Assembly (NCBI GenBank): GCA_963835775.1
Contig: CAWIHB010000025.1
Span: forward strand, 1-64,000
DNA: 64,000 nucleotides
DNA from: Palsa-504 sp963835775
Lineage (GTDB): Bacteria > Actinomycetota > Actinomycetes > Streptosporangiales > Streptosporangiaceae
Direction of reading: 5' to 3'
Positions within the stretch are counted from its first letter, which is position 1. Each line of letters begins with the position of its first letter. The position numbers and the translations under genes were made by a program. The notes under the pieces are model-generated. The model searched no databases. It saw only the letters and a program-made list of their open reading frames with translations, and was not told where the DNA came from. Of the stretch, positions 42,438 through 51,061 are shown piece after piece.

Positions 42438-42596
42438 ATGACCACCAAGATCAAGAGCAAGCACGGCATGACCGTCGCCGAGGGCACATTCTGGTTCTTC
42501 GCCAGCATTTGCACGCTGGGCCTGGCCTACCCCGCCTATCGGGCGCGCAAGCACAACCTGGACCGCACCACCACGACCTACCTGCACGCGAAATAA
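42438..42596 (+). CDS. Small single-pass membrane protein
   Basis: 52 codons, MTTKIKSKHGMTVAEGTFWF to YLHAK. One transmembrane helix (FWFFASICTLGLAYPAY) lies between a basic N-terminus and a basic tail (RARKHNLDRT). GGGGAGGTGA is 8-15 bases upstream of ATG 42438, a strong ribosome-binding site that selects this start. Similar small membrane proteins occur in actinomycete mobile regions; function unknown. Confidence 0.65.
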   Translation: MTTKIKSKHGMTVAEGTFWFFASICTLGLAYPAYRARKHNLDRTTTTYLHAK

Positions 42597-42761
42597 GACC
42601 GGAACCCAAAGGGTCCCCGCCCTAGGGGCGCCCGGTGCGCGTAAGACGCAGTCCGCAGCCGCTGGGCGTCCCGGCCCCAGAGCTTCCCTGGTCAGCTGAC
42701 CGAGGGATACCGAGAGCCGCCCGGGCCGAGCCCGCCAGGAGGCGCAGCGAGGAGAGACGAC

Positions 42762-43226
42762 ATGAACATCATCAGGAAGCTCCTGGCAGGAGCCGCCGTC
42801 CTCGGGATGGCACTCGCCGGGGCAGCAGCCGTGACCGGGACCGCCAGCGCCAGCACCGTCCCCGTCGTGTATGGGGCCGGCGCCATCGGATGGCATGCCT
42901 CCGTCAGGCCCGGCGCCTTCTACTTCGGTGAGGGTGTTGCTCCGGAGTTCCGTAACCTGAACTGGACCTCGTGGAACGGAACCAGCGCTCAGGCTACTGG
43001 GAGGCTGTGGACGGTGAAGCCTGGCTGCGTCCCTCCCACCTACAAGTGCACTTTCAATACTCGCTACGTGCAGGTGACTCTGACTACGGTCCACTCGCGC
43101 AACGGAATCCGGTACTACGCGCACATGGCGGTCAGGTTCTACTACGGAGGCAAGTGGCATGTGGTCACGGGCTGGCTCGGCTCCAACGGGTACTGGGTAT
43201 TCCCCCCGGTGTTCCCGTATCTGTAA
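42762..43226 (+). CDS. Secreted protein of unknown function
   Basis: 154 aa with a Sec signal peptide (MNIIRKLLAGAAVLGMALAG, cleavage after ASA near residue 30). The mature domain is rich in Trp, Tyr and Gly with two Cys (GCVPPTYKC), probably a disulfide-bonded beta protein. GAGGAGAG is directly upstream of the ATG. Aromatic, small mature domains of this sort are common in secreted actinomycete proteins without assigned role. Confidence 0.8.
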   Translation: MNIIRKLLAGAAVLGMALAGAAAVTGTASASTVPVVYGAGAIGWHASVRPGAFYFGEGVAPEFRNLNWTSWNGTSAQATGRLWTVKPGCVPPTYKCTFNTRYVQVTLTTVHSRNGIRYYAHMAVRFYYGGKWHVVTGWLGSNGYWVFPPVFPYL

Positions 43227-43290
43227 TCAGTTCCGAAGATAGCCGTCTGACCTGGTAAAATCGGGGGCTTGCGAGGGGCAAGATAGCGCT

Positions 43291-43323
43291 CCCCGCCCAC
43301 GGGCTAGCAGCCCGCGGCGGGGG
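43291..43323. terminator. Nested hairpin between convergent genes
   Basis: CCCCGCC (43291-43297) pairs with GGCGGGG (43317-43323), enclosing GGGCT/AGCCC. It lies 65 bp past the secreted protein gene and 60 bp from the end of the opposing operon, so could serve both. Confidence 0.6.
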
Positions 43324-43381
43324 GACTTCTGGGCCCGCACCCGTAGAGCAGGGTACGACGGCCTGGAGGTGCCGCCCCGGC

Positions 43382-43582
43382 TTAGCGCGCGTGCGGACGG
43401 CGGCTCGCGGCGGCCCGCTCGCTGTACTTGCCGTGCCGACTGCCGACGATCCGGCCGGCCTCATCTGGCGGAACGCGGACCACGCCGGGCCCCCGTAGCC
43501 TCGGGCTGCGCCGGTACCGCCTTGGGGCCAGCGGCACCGCGTCCGCAACCTGGACCTGCTGGCCAGTGACCGCTGTCATCAC
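43382..43582 (-). CDS. Hypothetical small basic protein
   Basis: About 66 aa starting MMTAVTGQQVQVADAVPLAP. Rich in Arg and Pro, no membrane segment. It starts two bases after the stop of the preceding gene, so it is the last gene of the small-gene operon on this strand. Function unknown. Confidence 0.5.
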   Translation of the reverse strand: MMTAVTGQQVQVADAVPLAPRRYRRSPRLRGPGVVRVPPDEAGRIVGSRHGKYSERAAASRRPHAR

Positions 43583-43584
43583 CG

Positions 43585-43941
43585 TTATCGTGCTCGGAGC
43601 CCGATCGTCTTTCCCTGGCCGCCGACCTCGGACAGGCCCGCCTCGGACAGGCCCGCCTCGTACCGGGCCGCCAGGCCCATCGAGGCCCTCAGCTCGAGGC
43701 CGATCTCCGCGCTGGACACGTCCGGCCCGGTGCTGAAGCCGGGATCGGCGGCCAGACGCGGGTGCGTGCTCAGGTGGCCGCCAGCGAGCAGGATCTCCTC
43801 GGCCCGGTGCAGAGCTGCGGCGGAGGCGGCATTGGCGGCCTTACGGGCGGCCTGCTCGGCGCCACGTGCGCTCCTGACGTCGGCCAGCTCGATCTCGTTG
43901 GTCAGCCTGGTCTCGCGGGCCTGCCATCTGCCTGCGGTCAT
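43585..43941 (-). CDS. Hypothetical Ala-rich helical protein
   Basis: 118 aa from ATG 43941 (MTAGRWQARETRLTNEIELA). The first half is Ala/Arg-rich and probably a coiled coil (RGAEQAARKAANAASAAALH). The C-terminal part contains an imperfect EAGLSEAGLSE repeat. The frame extends further upstream without good start signals. Unknown function; second last of the small-gene operon. Confidence 0.5.
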   Translation of the reverse strand: MTAGRWQARETRLTNEIELADVRSARGAEQAARKAANAASAAALHRAEEILLAGGHLSTHPRLAADPGFSTGPDVSSAEIGLELRASMGLAARYEAGLSEAGLSEVGGQGKTIGLRAR

Positions 43942-44171
43942 GTCCAGACAGCGCCACATGCCGAGGGCCCGGCCGCCTGGCGAGCTTCGCTGGAGAGCGC
44001 AGCGAAGCGGCTGCCCATGATGGCCCCGATCGAGCCGACCCACCTATCGAACCGGGCACAGCCCGGGCAGCAGGCGGCGCGATCCTCCGCCTGCCCGCCG
44101 CCCTGACGGCGGGGCTCAGCCTGCCACGGTTCGGCGCGGAGGTCGATGGTTCGCACTGTCGGCAGGGCCCG

Positions 44172-44366
44172 TTAGCGTTGCCTGCCCGCTGCGGCGAGGC
44201 TGTGCGCGAAGTCAGCAGAGGCCGCGGCCTGCCGAGCCTCGGTGACGTCGGCCGGTACGGTAGCGGGCACCTGCGCTGCAGCGCCCATGGCAGCCGCCCT
44301 CATCTGGGCGCTGGTGTAGAGCACCTGGCCGTCATCGCCGTGCGCGGTCAGGAACTGAGTCTCCAC
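44172..44366 (-). CDS. Hypothetical small protein
   Basis: 64 aa, METQFLTAHGDDGQVLYTSA to ADFAHSLAAAGRQR. It starts inside the end of the zinc-ribbon gene upstream (overlap ~19 bp), so coupled translation is likely. No recognised domain. Confidence 0.5.
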   Translation of the reverse strand: METQFLTAHGDDGQVLYTSAQMRAAAMGAAAQVPATVPADVTEARQAAASADFAHSLAAAGRQR

Positions 44367-44666
44367 GGCGCGGCATCACAGCCGCGCCGGTCCCGGCAGA
44401 TCACAGTGCCCGGAGTCCGCGCGAACACGCCGCCCGGCGGATCGGCCGAGCCGCAGATGGCGCACGGGCCGGCACCGGGCACCGGGCACCGGGACGGGCC
44501 GTACCGGCGCGGGCGGCTCCATCCCGGTGCCGGCGTACAGCAGGCGGCGCTGGCACGCCGCCACGTCCCGGCACCGGATCGCTCCGGCATACGGCACGTA
44601 CAGCTCAGCCGCCGGACGGCTTCCCTCGCAGCAGTCACAGCGGACCAGGCTCCCGGCGGCGCTCAC
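44348..44666 (-). CDS. Double zinc-ribbon protein with frameshift at a 7-bp repeat
   Basis: The first frame reads MSAAGSLVRCDCCEGSRPAA, then IRCRDVAACQRRLL, a four-Cys zinc ribbon. In the next frame CAICGSADPPGGVF and TVICRDRRGCDAA form a second ribbon of the same plan. The frame change falls at three copies of gcaccgg (44472-44492). Adding or losing one 7-bp unit would join both ribbons in one ~105-aa protein. Possible slippage switch or a sequencing error. Probably nucleic-acid binding; function unknown. Confidence 0.55.
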
Positions 44667-44896
44667 CAGAGCTGACCCGCGCGGCGCAGATCCCGGGCCA
44701 GTTCACTGGCCCGCTCCGCGGCGTCGGCTTCGTCAAGCACCGCGAGCGCGACCTCCGCCTCTTCATCGGTCATGTCCGCGGCCAGCTCGAGGACGCCAAC
44801 GGCGGGATCGCCGTTGAGGCGAGCGGCCAACTCCAAAACCGGGTCCTGAAAACGCTCGTATACTGCGCTGGTCCTCTCGTGCAATTTCATCTGCAC
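44663..44896 (-). CDS. Hypothetical acidic helical protein
   Basis: 77 aa, MQMKLHERTSAVYERFQDPV to LARDLRRAGQLW. Rich in Ala, Glu and Asp with heptad-like spacing (DMTDEEAEVALAVLDEADAA). First gene of an operon of five very small genes; its stop overlaps the start of the zinc-ribbon gene (ATGA). Function unknown. Confidence 0.55.
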   Translation of the reverse strand: MQMKLHERTSAVYERFQDPVLELAARLNGDPAVGVLELAADMTDEEAEVALAVLDEADAAERASELARDLRRAGQLW

Positions 44897-45368
44897 GCGC
44901 TCGATGCATGTGCATCCAGCCTAACGCCCCGGGCCGGGCCTGGTTAGGGCGCGGGGATCTGCGCCGTGGAGGGGTCACCACGGAGGCCGGAATCGAGCCG
45001 CCGGCTGTGCCAATTGCGTGCCAGACGCGGGCATTTCCGCAGGTAACGGCGCGACAATCACATACCCGGTGCGGTAGCAACGGGCGGGCCAGGCGGCGCG
45101 CGGGCCTGCGCGACCGAGGCCCAAATCGGATGCCATTACCAATTTCAAGACCTGGTTCGAGTTCCGTGCGGCGCGCGAGCCGACGACCCGCAGCAGCCGC
45201 AACCAGCGGATACCGAATCCGCTTGCAGGCCCGTGGCGTGCAGGAACGCAGGCGATGGACGCAGGAAATCAGGCCGCGGACAGGGGCTCATCCGGCCGGC
45301 CCGCTGCGGCTCCTCCGGGCTCCGCGAGATGGCTCAGCGCGGCAGGCACGCCTCGTTGCCCGCGATTC
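44897..45368. other. Gene-free stretch in the accessory island
   Basis: About 470 bp with no gene I would defend. A TTCGAGT stretch near 45147 recalls a tRNA T-loop, but no cloverleaf forms around it. It must hold the promoter of the small-gene operon (upstream of 44896). Confidence 0.45.
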
Positions 45369-46166
45369 TCACCGGGGCTTCTCCAGGCGGGTGCCCTTTG
45401 CCCGGCGCGCGGCAGCCGTGGCCCGGGGATTCAGGCGGGAGTAAAGGTCATCGAAGCTGCCGATCAGCTCGTCCTGGCTCACCCTCAGCACCTCGATGTC
45501 GGGAGCGATGGCGCCCTGGAAGTCCCACACGCTCACCGTCCGGCCGTCGGTGACGACATAGTAGGCAGGGAGGGCCCACAGGGCGTAGCTGCGCACCTGG
45601 GCGACCGCTTTCATCAATTCCTTCTCGTCCTTGATCAGCCGCTTGCACTCCACCAGCACCAGCGGCTCGCCCTCGTGCAGGTCGTGCTTGTCGCCGCCGA
45701 AGTACAGCAGGTCGGCCTCGATCCGCCCTGGCTGGCTGCCGCGGGCCATGGGGATGCTGAACCCGGCTGCTTCCTGGTCCTCGCTGTATCCCAGGCCCTC
45801 CCGGAACAGTGGCGAGGCGAAGTGTATCTCGACTTCCCGCTCGGTGTCCGTCCGCACCGATGCCATGTGCGCGAACCACTCCGCCGACGGTTCCGGGTCG
45901 GGGCTGGTTTCCACGACGGGAACCGGCACCGGCATCGACATGACCAGCCAGTCGTCGCGTTTCGCTTCCTCGAGAGACGGCTGCACCATGATCCCGGCCT
46001 CTGCCATCAGCTGCTCGATCCTCTCCCGGCGCGGGGCCGACAGCGCCTGATACCCGAACAGTTCCTTGAACCGGTGGGCCTTCACCTTGCGCGCCCCTCG
46101 CTGACTGACCTTGATCGATTGTGCGATCGTCTGGATTATCTCGGCCGGGTCTTTTTCGCTCGTCAT
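45369..46166 (-). CDS. Stand-alone restriction-type nuclease domain protein (HSDR_N-like)
   Basis: 265 aa. The C-terminal half carries a PD-(D/E)xK-type nuclease core: EIHFASPLFREGLGYSEDQ, then GRIEADLLYFGG with the acidic residue and EPLVLVECKRLIKD with the E-x-K pair, followed by AVAQVRSYALWALPAYYVVT. This matches the N-terminal nuclease domain of type I restriction subunits (HsdR), but no helicase, HsdM or HsdS is present. The N-terminal ~90 residues are charged helices (IKVSQRGARKVKAHRFKELF). ATG 46166 has GGGAGGGAG upstream. It could be an orphan defence nuclease or a regulatory relic. Confidence 0.75.
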   Translation of the reverse strand: MTSEKDPAEIIQTIAQSIKVSQRGARKVKAHRFKELFGYQALSAPRRERIEQLMAEAGIMVQPSLEEAKRDDWLVMSMPVPVPVVETSPDPEPSAEWFAHMASVRTDTEREVEIHFASPLFREGLGYSEDQEAAGFSIPMARGSQPGRIEADLLYFGGDKHDLHEGEPLVLVECKRLIKDEKELMKAVAQVRSYALWALPAYYVVTDGRTVSVWDFQGAIAPDIEVLRVSQDELIGSFDDLYSRLNPRATAAARRAKGTRLEKPR

Positions 46167-46450
46167 GTCCGCTCCCTCCCGCTTCCCGATGAACATGGGA
46201 CGTGGCAGAGGCAGCAGAAGTGCACGGAAGGTGCAAACCTGCATCAGTACCGTGACCAAGCCGTGTCCCCGGCGAAGGCCGGCCCGGCCGCCCGGGAGGG
46301 CTTACATAACCGGCCCGTCAAGCCCCAAGCGCGGCTTGATATCGCCAGCCCACACCAGCGGGACCGCGGCGGGCGCTCCGCTTTCGGCAATCCATGGTCT
46401 CGGCGGAAAGGTGGAACCGGCAGGAGCGGCGTTGTCGTACCCAAGCCCGA

Positions 46451-46936
46451 TCAACGGCGGGTCGAGCGTCGTTTTTGCGGCCTACCGCGGGTGTCATAGG
46501 GTGCCGGGCCTGTTTCGGTGAGACGCCATGAACCCGGCTGACGGCCGGTGGCGATGGCGCATATCTGGGCTAGATTCACCTCGACCAGGCGGGCCAACTC
46601 AGCGGCGCGTGCCTCACCGGGAAGAAGGAAGACCTGGACTCGTGCGTGCCTGTATGCCTCCAGCTCGTGGGGCCGCTCGTAGATCTTCAGGTCGCGGCCC
46701 AGGATGATCCACCTGCGGGGGGCGACTCTCGCGAGCCAGTCCTCGTCGATCGCCCCGCTTGCGGCTTCACGGGATCCGTACAGTTCCGCTGGCGTGTGCA
46801 CCATGTATCCGAGGCCCCTGAGCAAACGGCAGACGGACCGGGTAACTGAGTTCTCGTCAGCGTAGAACTCAGGCGGCGTGGCCCAGGAGGATGCGGGCGG
46901 CGGTCCGGACGTCGTCGATGCTGACTCCGTGCTCAT
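46451..46936 (-). CDS. VapC45-like PIN-like toxin
   Basis: PIN-like-domain toxin of about 160 aa. It begins its conserved part at EFYADENSVTRSVCRLLRGL, with the acidic ADEN motif, then DEDWLARVAPRRWIILGRDL and ELARLVEVNLAQICAI. Expected role: RNA cleavage, held in check by the antitoxin immediately upstream. The frame overlaps the antitoxin gene 3' end; the start at ATG 46936 is the nearest in-frame ATG to the domain but gives a long overlap, so the true start is uncertain. Confidence 0.75.
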   Translation of the reverse strand: MSTESASTTSGPPPASSWATPPEFYADENSVTRSVCRLLRGLGYMVHTPAELYGSREAASGAIDEDWLARVAPRRWIILGRDLKIYERPHELEAYRHARVQVFLLPGEARAAELARLVEVNLAQICAIATGRQPGSWRLTETGPAPYDTRGRPQKRRSTRR

Positions 46937-47531
46937 CCGCCACCACCTGGGGGTCCTCACCTGCGTTCAGCATGTTCGCCACATCGCGTACTCGTGCCCG
47001 GCTGCCCTCGAAGATCGGCTGTCCGAACGCGCGGTAGGGGTCGATGACTACCTTGGAAGGCTGGCAGTACCTGAACTCGAGCATCTTGGGATAACCGTCA
47101 TCAGCCCACGTCAGGTATTTCAGGTAATCCTCGACGATCTCCCGCATGACCATCTGGCCGGTGTGTCCCTCCATGAGGCCCTGGCCCTCGCTGGTACGGG
47201 AGAAGTCCCACAGGACGTCGATGCCGTCCGTGGCGAGGTTGGGGTCCACTAGGACGTAGTCGCGGCCGAATTCGGTGGAGAGCTGGTTCAGCGCGGGGCG
47301 GATCCGCGCGGGGCGTACACCTGCCTGGCGCAGAGCTTCCAGCACGTAAGCCTCCGCCATGGCGATGAATGTTACCTGTGCCTGTTGAGGGCCAGCCTGC
47401 GCGATATGAAGCAGGGGTCCGCCCCGTTCGTAGCCGCGGGCCCACCGTCGGAATGTGGAACGCGGAATACCAAGGAACCGGGCAGCGTCAGTCATGTCGA
47501 GCAGCCCTAGGCCAAACCGCGGGTCTTCCAT
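46869..47531 (-). CDS. VapB45-like antitoxin (HTH plus DUF433)
   Basis: 220 aa. The N-terminal helix-turn-helix is MTDAARFLGIPRSTFRRWAR. A middle region of unknown fold follows, and the C-terminus is a DUF433 domain (GQPIFEGSRARVRDVANMLN to GVSIDDVRTAARIL). Mycobacterial VapB45 has this size and layout. ATG 47531 has GGGAGGTGG upstream. It overlaps the toxin gene, the usual order for this TA pair, and is expected to bind and repress its own promoter. Confidence 0.75.
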   Translation of the reverse strand: MEDPRFGLGLLDMTDAARFLGIPRSTFRRWARGYERGGPLLHIAQAGPQQAQVTFIAMAEAYVLEALRQAGVRPARIRPALNQLSTEFGRDYVLVDPNLATDGIDVLWDFSRTSEGQGLMEGHTGQMVMREIVEDYLKYLTWADDGYPKMLEFRYCQPSKVVIDPYRAFGQPIFEGSRARVRDVANMLNAGEDPQVVADEHGVSIDDVRTAARILLGHAA

Positions 47532-47608
47532 CCGATCGCCACCTCCCTCGGCTCCATGGTTACACATCATTGCGCTGCCGAAGCGGAGGTACGGACGCGC
47601 ACTTCGCC

Positions 47609-47881
47609 GTGCCGAGATCCTTCTGCCCAGCCGCAGAGCTGACCGCCCTGGCGCAGCAGTCGCCCGCGATCGGCTGGGTGGAGCCGCTCAGCCCGTCGCA
47701 GTTTACGCTCAGCAGCGGCCAGTACGAGGACGTGCCGGTCGTGGTGGACGTGCCGTCCGGAACAGCGCCCGGCAACTACGCGGTGAACGTCGAGGCGCTG
47801 GCGTCGGTGCCGGGCTGCTCCGGCGTCTGCGTCAGCGGAGCGGTGGCCGGGACGCTGGAGGTTCACGTCTCAGGGTCCTGA
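47609..47881 (+). pseudogene. C-terminal fragment of a secreted beta-sandwich protein
   Basis: The frame reads FCPAAELTALAQQSPAIGWV, SPSQFTLSSGQYEDVPVVVD and VPSGTAPGNYAVNVEALASV, a beta-sandwich of the kind that ends secreted or surface proteins (NEW3-like). No start signal or signal peptide belongs to it, and upstream DNA is taken by the antitoxin promoter. Probably a relic. Low confidence. Confidence 0.4.
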
Positions 47882-48121
47882 CCCGTCGTCGGGCTTGTGC
47901 CACGGCAGGATCGCCTTGTACCAGGGCACGCTATCGTCGGTCAGCTTGTCTATGATCTTCAGCGCGGCCTTGCGGCACTTCTCATCGCTGCTCGGATTGA
48001 GAGCGACGGACCCGGCCCGCAGGAGCAGCCAGGACCGCGACATGCGCCACGCGCAGACCCCGATGGCCAGGATCGAGGCGGGAACGCCGACGACGCTCAG
48101 GATGCGGACGAACTCGGACAT
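47870..48121 (-). CDS. Small membrane protein of unknown function
   Basis: 83 aa: MSEFVRILSVVGVPASILAI at the start gives one transmembrane helix, followed by a cytoplasmic helical domain (SSDEKCRKAALKIIDKLTDD) and a Trp/Pro tail (PWYKAILPWHKPDD). No family recognised. It overlaps the 3' end of the beta-sandwich fragment on the other strand. Confidence 0.5.
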   Translation of the reverse strand: MSEFVRILSVVGVPASILAIGVCAWRMSRSWLLLRAGSVALNPSSDEKCRKAALKIIDKLTDDSVPWYKAILPWHKPDDGSGP

Positions 48122-48895
48122 AACGGTCTCCGGGCATGCCGAAAATGACCGTCCGTTCGGGAGGCTTCAAGCCTCCTGCCCTCGGTGGCACCGGCCGTTG
48201 TCCTGGGCGACCTGACCTGCGGGCTCTGGGCCGTTAGGTCGGTGGGGCCTCTTTGACTTGGCGCTTGTCGTTGGTGGGGCCAACTAGGACGCGTGAAACC
48301 GAGATTACCCGGCGGCGGAACCGGAGCGGTAATCGCGAAGTTGACGAACTCGGGTAGGGACATCGGGCTGGTCTCCAATAGGCATGCGTTGGAAACCAGC
48401 GCCTGAGGGTCCCTACTCCTCCGGCCCCCGCCCCAGCAGACCTCGCCATTTGAGTCCCGACCCGACGTGGGCCTGCCTGAGCACTACCGAGCCGCTTGCG
48501 CGGCAAGACGTTGGTGGCCTGATTCTAGCCGACCCTGGCGGTAGCCGGGGGCGGACACGCCAGAGACATGGCCTGCTCGCTCACGGGCGAACTGCGGAGA
48601 CCAGGACGAGGCCCCCGCCCGGCACAGCAGCCGCAGGCGGGGGCCTCGGGTCACCCGTAAGGCGCTACGCGGCCAGTACCGTGAACGGCACCGATACGAT
48701 GGCGGTCTCCCCGCTGCGACCACTCCAAGGGCGTATAGCGGGAGACAAACTCTGATCCGGCCCGCGGGCACCGGGAATTCGCAGCTGTCCAGCTTGCCCC
48801 AGTCCCAGTATGTGCCGTTAATCACACCCTGGGTGCAGCCCGGCAGCCGGGATTAACCGGGCCGGATACACCTGATCTAGACTCGGCGCAGTACT
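48122..48895. other. Gene-free stretch before the biotin carboxylase gene
   Basis: About 770 bp without a defensible gene. GAGGCCCCCGCC (48608-48619) and its perfect complement (48636-48647) form a 12-bp stem like a terminator. TTAACC near 48853 and TAGACT near 48877 could be a promoter for the gene at 48964. No RNA family was recognised. Confidence 0.5.
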
Positions 48896-48947
48896 GGCCA
48901 TTTGGGCTGGCCATGTGGGCTGGCCAGGTGGGCTGACCACGTGGGCG
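48896..48947 (+). repeat. 13-bp tandem repeat just upstream of the biotin carboxylase gene
   Basis: Four units of ggccaNNtgggct (48896-48908, 48909-48921, 48922-48934, 48935-48947), the last diverged. It lies between the likely promoter and the ribosome-binding site, so copy number would change the 5' leader length. Confidence 0.88.
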
Positions 48948-48963
48948 AACCTTGGAGGCGGCC

Positions 48964-50715
48964 GTGCGCAAGGTCCTGATCGCGAACCGCGGCGAGATCG
49001 CGGTGCGTATCGTGCGCGCGTGCCGTGACGCGGGCCTGGCCAGCGTGGCCGTGTACGCCGAGCCCGACCTGGACGCGCTGTACGTGCGGATGGCCGACGA
49101 GGCGTACTCCCTCGGCGGCACCAGCCCGGCGGAAACCTACCTGGACATCGACAAGATCATCAAGGTGGCCCACCAGTCGGGCGCGGACGCCGTGCACCCC
49201 GGCTACGGGTTCCTGGCCGAGAACGCCGGCTTCGCCCGGGCCGTGACCGCGGCCGGCCTGACCTGGATCGGTCCGCCGCCCGGGGCCATCGAGGCGCTCG
49301 GCGACAAGGTGCGGGCCCGGCACATCGCCCTCGAGGCCGGGGCGCCGCTGACCCAGGGCACGCCCGACCCGGTGCCCGACGCCGAGGAGGTCCGGGCGTT
49401 CGGGCGGGAGTACGGCTACCCCATCGCGATCAAGGCCGCGTTCGGCGGCGGCGGCCGGGGACTCAAGGTGGCCTGGCGCGACGAGGAGGTCACCGAGCAG
49501 TACGAGTCGGCGGTCCGGGAGGCCACCGCCGCGTTCGGCCGGGGCGAGTGCTTCGTGGAGCGGTACCTGGACCGGCCGCGGCACGTGGAGACGCAGTGCC
49601 TGGCCGACACGCACGGCCAGGTGGTGGTCATCTCGACCAGGGACTGCTCACTGCAGCGCAGGCACCAGAAGCTGGTCGAGGAGGCGCCGGCTCCGTTCCT
49701 GACCGCGGACCAGGTCGAGGCCCTGTACACCTCCTCGAAGGCGATCCTGCGCGCGGCCGGCTACGTGGGCGCGGGCACCTGCGAGTTCCTGGTCGGCCAG
49801 GACGGCACGATCAGCTTCCTGGAGGTCAACACCCGGCTGCAGGTCGAGCACCCGGTCAGCGAGGAGGTCACCGGCATCGACCTGGTGCGGGAGATGTTCC
49901 GCATCGCCGACGGCGAGCCGCTGGGCTACGACGACCCGCCCGCCCGCGGGCACTCGATCGAGTTCCGGATCAACGCCGAGGACCCGGGCCGGAACTTCCT
50001 GCCCGCCCCCGGCACCATCACCGCCTGGAATCAGCCGTCGGGTCCCGGCGTGCGGGTGGACGCCGGGTACGGGGCCGGCCAGACGGTCCCGCAGGTGTTC
50101 GACTCGCTGATCGCCAAGCTGATCGTGACCGGCGCCAGCCGGGCCCAGGCGCTGCAGCGGGCGGCCCGGGCGCTGGCCGAGTTCGAGGTGAGCGGTATGC
50201 CCACCGTGCTGCCCTTCCACCGGGCCGTGGTGACCGACCCGGCCTTCGCCGGCGAGCCGCTGCGGGTGCACACCCGCTGGATCGAGACCGAGTTCGCCGC
50301 CCCGATGCCGCCCCAGGACCCCGCCGAGACGGCCGAGCCGGCCGAGCGGGAGACGGTCACGGTCGAGGTGGGCGGCAAGCGGCTGGAGGTGGTGGTGCCC
50401 GCCGCCTTCGGCATGGCGGGCCGTACTGCTGCCGCAGGATCGGCCGAACGAGGCCTGGGTTCCCGCCGCGGTCACCGCCATGCTCACCGTGGCGGGAGCG
50501 GAGACACGCTGGTCAGCCCCATGCAGGGCACGATCGTGAAGATCGCGGTGGCGGACGGGGAGCGGGTGTCGGCCGGGGACGTGATCGTGGTCCTGGAGGC
50601 GATGAAGATGGAGCAGCCGCTGACCGCGCACCAGGACGGGACGGTCACCGAGCTGGCCGTCAGCGTCGGCCAGACGGTCTCGGCGGGCGAGGCCATCTGC
50701 GAGATCACGGATTGA
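48964..50715 (+). CDS. accA3: Acyl-CoA carboxylase alpha subunit (biotin carboxylase plus BCCP)
   Basis: 583 aa. Biotin carboxylase domain: VLIANRGEIAVRIVRACRDA, the ATP-grasp loop AAFGGGGRGLKV, FLEVNTRLQVEHPVSEEVTG and the catalytic FRINAEDP. A linker of ~60 residues (partly His/Arg-rich, RRGHRHAHRGGSG) leads to the C-terminal biotinyl domain with EAMKMEQP, whose Lys carries biotin. It charges a carboxyltransferase partner for malonyl- or methylmalonyl-CoA; that partner is not in the window. GTG 48964 has GGAGG six bases upstream. DUF5313 follows four bases after the stop. Confidence 0.93.
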   Translation: MRKVLIANRGEIAVRIVRACRDAGLASVAVYAEPDLDALYVRMADEAYSLGGTSPAETYLDIDKIIKVAHQSGADAVHPGYGFLAENAGFARAVTAAGLTWIGPPPGAIEALGDKVRARHIALEAGAPLTQGTPDPVPDAEEVRAFGREYGYPIAIKAAFGGGGRGLKVAWRDEEVTEQYESAVREATAAFGRGECFVERYLDRPRHVETQCLADTHGQVVVISTRDCSLQRRHQKLVEEAPAPFLTADQVEALYTSSKAILRAAGYVGAGTCEFLVGQDGTISFLEVNTRLQVEHPVSEEVTGIDLVREMFRIADGEPLGYDDPPARGHSIEFRINAEDPGRNFLPAPGTITAWNQPSGPGVRVDAGYGAGQTVPQVFDSLIAKLIVTGASRAQALQRAARALAEFEVSGMPTVLPFHRAVVTDPAFAGEPLRVHTRWIETEFAAPMPPQDPAETAEPAERETVTVEVGGKRLEVVVPAAFGMAGRTAAAGSAERGLGSRRGHRHAHRGGSGDTLVSPMQGTIVKIAVADGERVSAGDVIVVLEAMKMEQPLTAHQDGTVTELAVSVGQTVSAGEAICEITD

Positions 50716-50719
50716 CCCG

Positions 50720-51061
50720 GTGGCCAGGATCCCAGGGGATCCCAGCCCGGGCCGTAAGCTGCTGTTCGCGCTGGGCGCCCGGCTGCCCGCCAGGAACCGG
50801 GAGTGGGTCAGGCACGAGCTGACCGATGCCGGCTGGCGGGCCCGGCTGACGCTGCGCCACCTGCTGGTCATGCTGCCGATCGCGGCCGTCTTGGCCGCCT
50901 TCCCCGGCGCCCTGTGGATCCACATCGCGGTGCCCGCGCTGTTCCTGATCTGCAGCGTCGGCATCGTGGCGATGTACGCCGACGACCTCAGGGTGGCCCG
51001 GCTGCACCGCCACGGCATCGAGCCCCCGGACGACCCGGACCTGGGCCGCCCGTCCCACTAG
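50720..51061 (+). CDS. DUF5313-like membrane protein
   Basis: 113 aa with two transmembrane helices (LLVMLPIAAVLAAFPGALWI and IAVPALFLICSVGIVAMYAD). It has the amphipathic N-terminal pattern GARLPARNREWVRHELTDAG and a soluble tail of actinobacterial DUF5313 proteins. Starts at GTG 50720 directly after the biotin carboxylase stop, so probably co-transcribed. Its 3' end overlaps the opposing quinone dehydrogenase frame by 74 bp. Function unknown. Confidence 0.75.
   Translation: MARIPGDPSPGRKLLFALGARLPARNREWVRHELTDAGWRARLTLRHLLVMLPIAAVLAAFPGALWIHIAVPALFLICSVGIVAMYADDLRVARLHRHGIEPPDDPDLGRPSH

Noticed and set aside
45110..45175. Possible tRNA around a TTCGAGT T-loop-like sequence
   Set aside because: The flanks do not pair as a T-stem and no acceptor or anticodon arm could be drawn.
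44908..45444. 178-codon open frame on the plus strand
   Set aside because: Arg/Ala/Pro-rich with no domain, no ribosome-binding site, and it overlaps the nuclease gene end.
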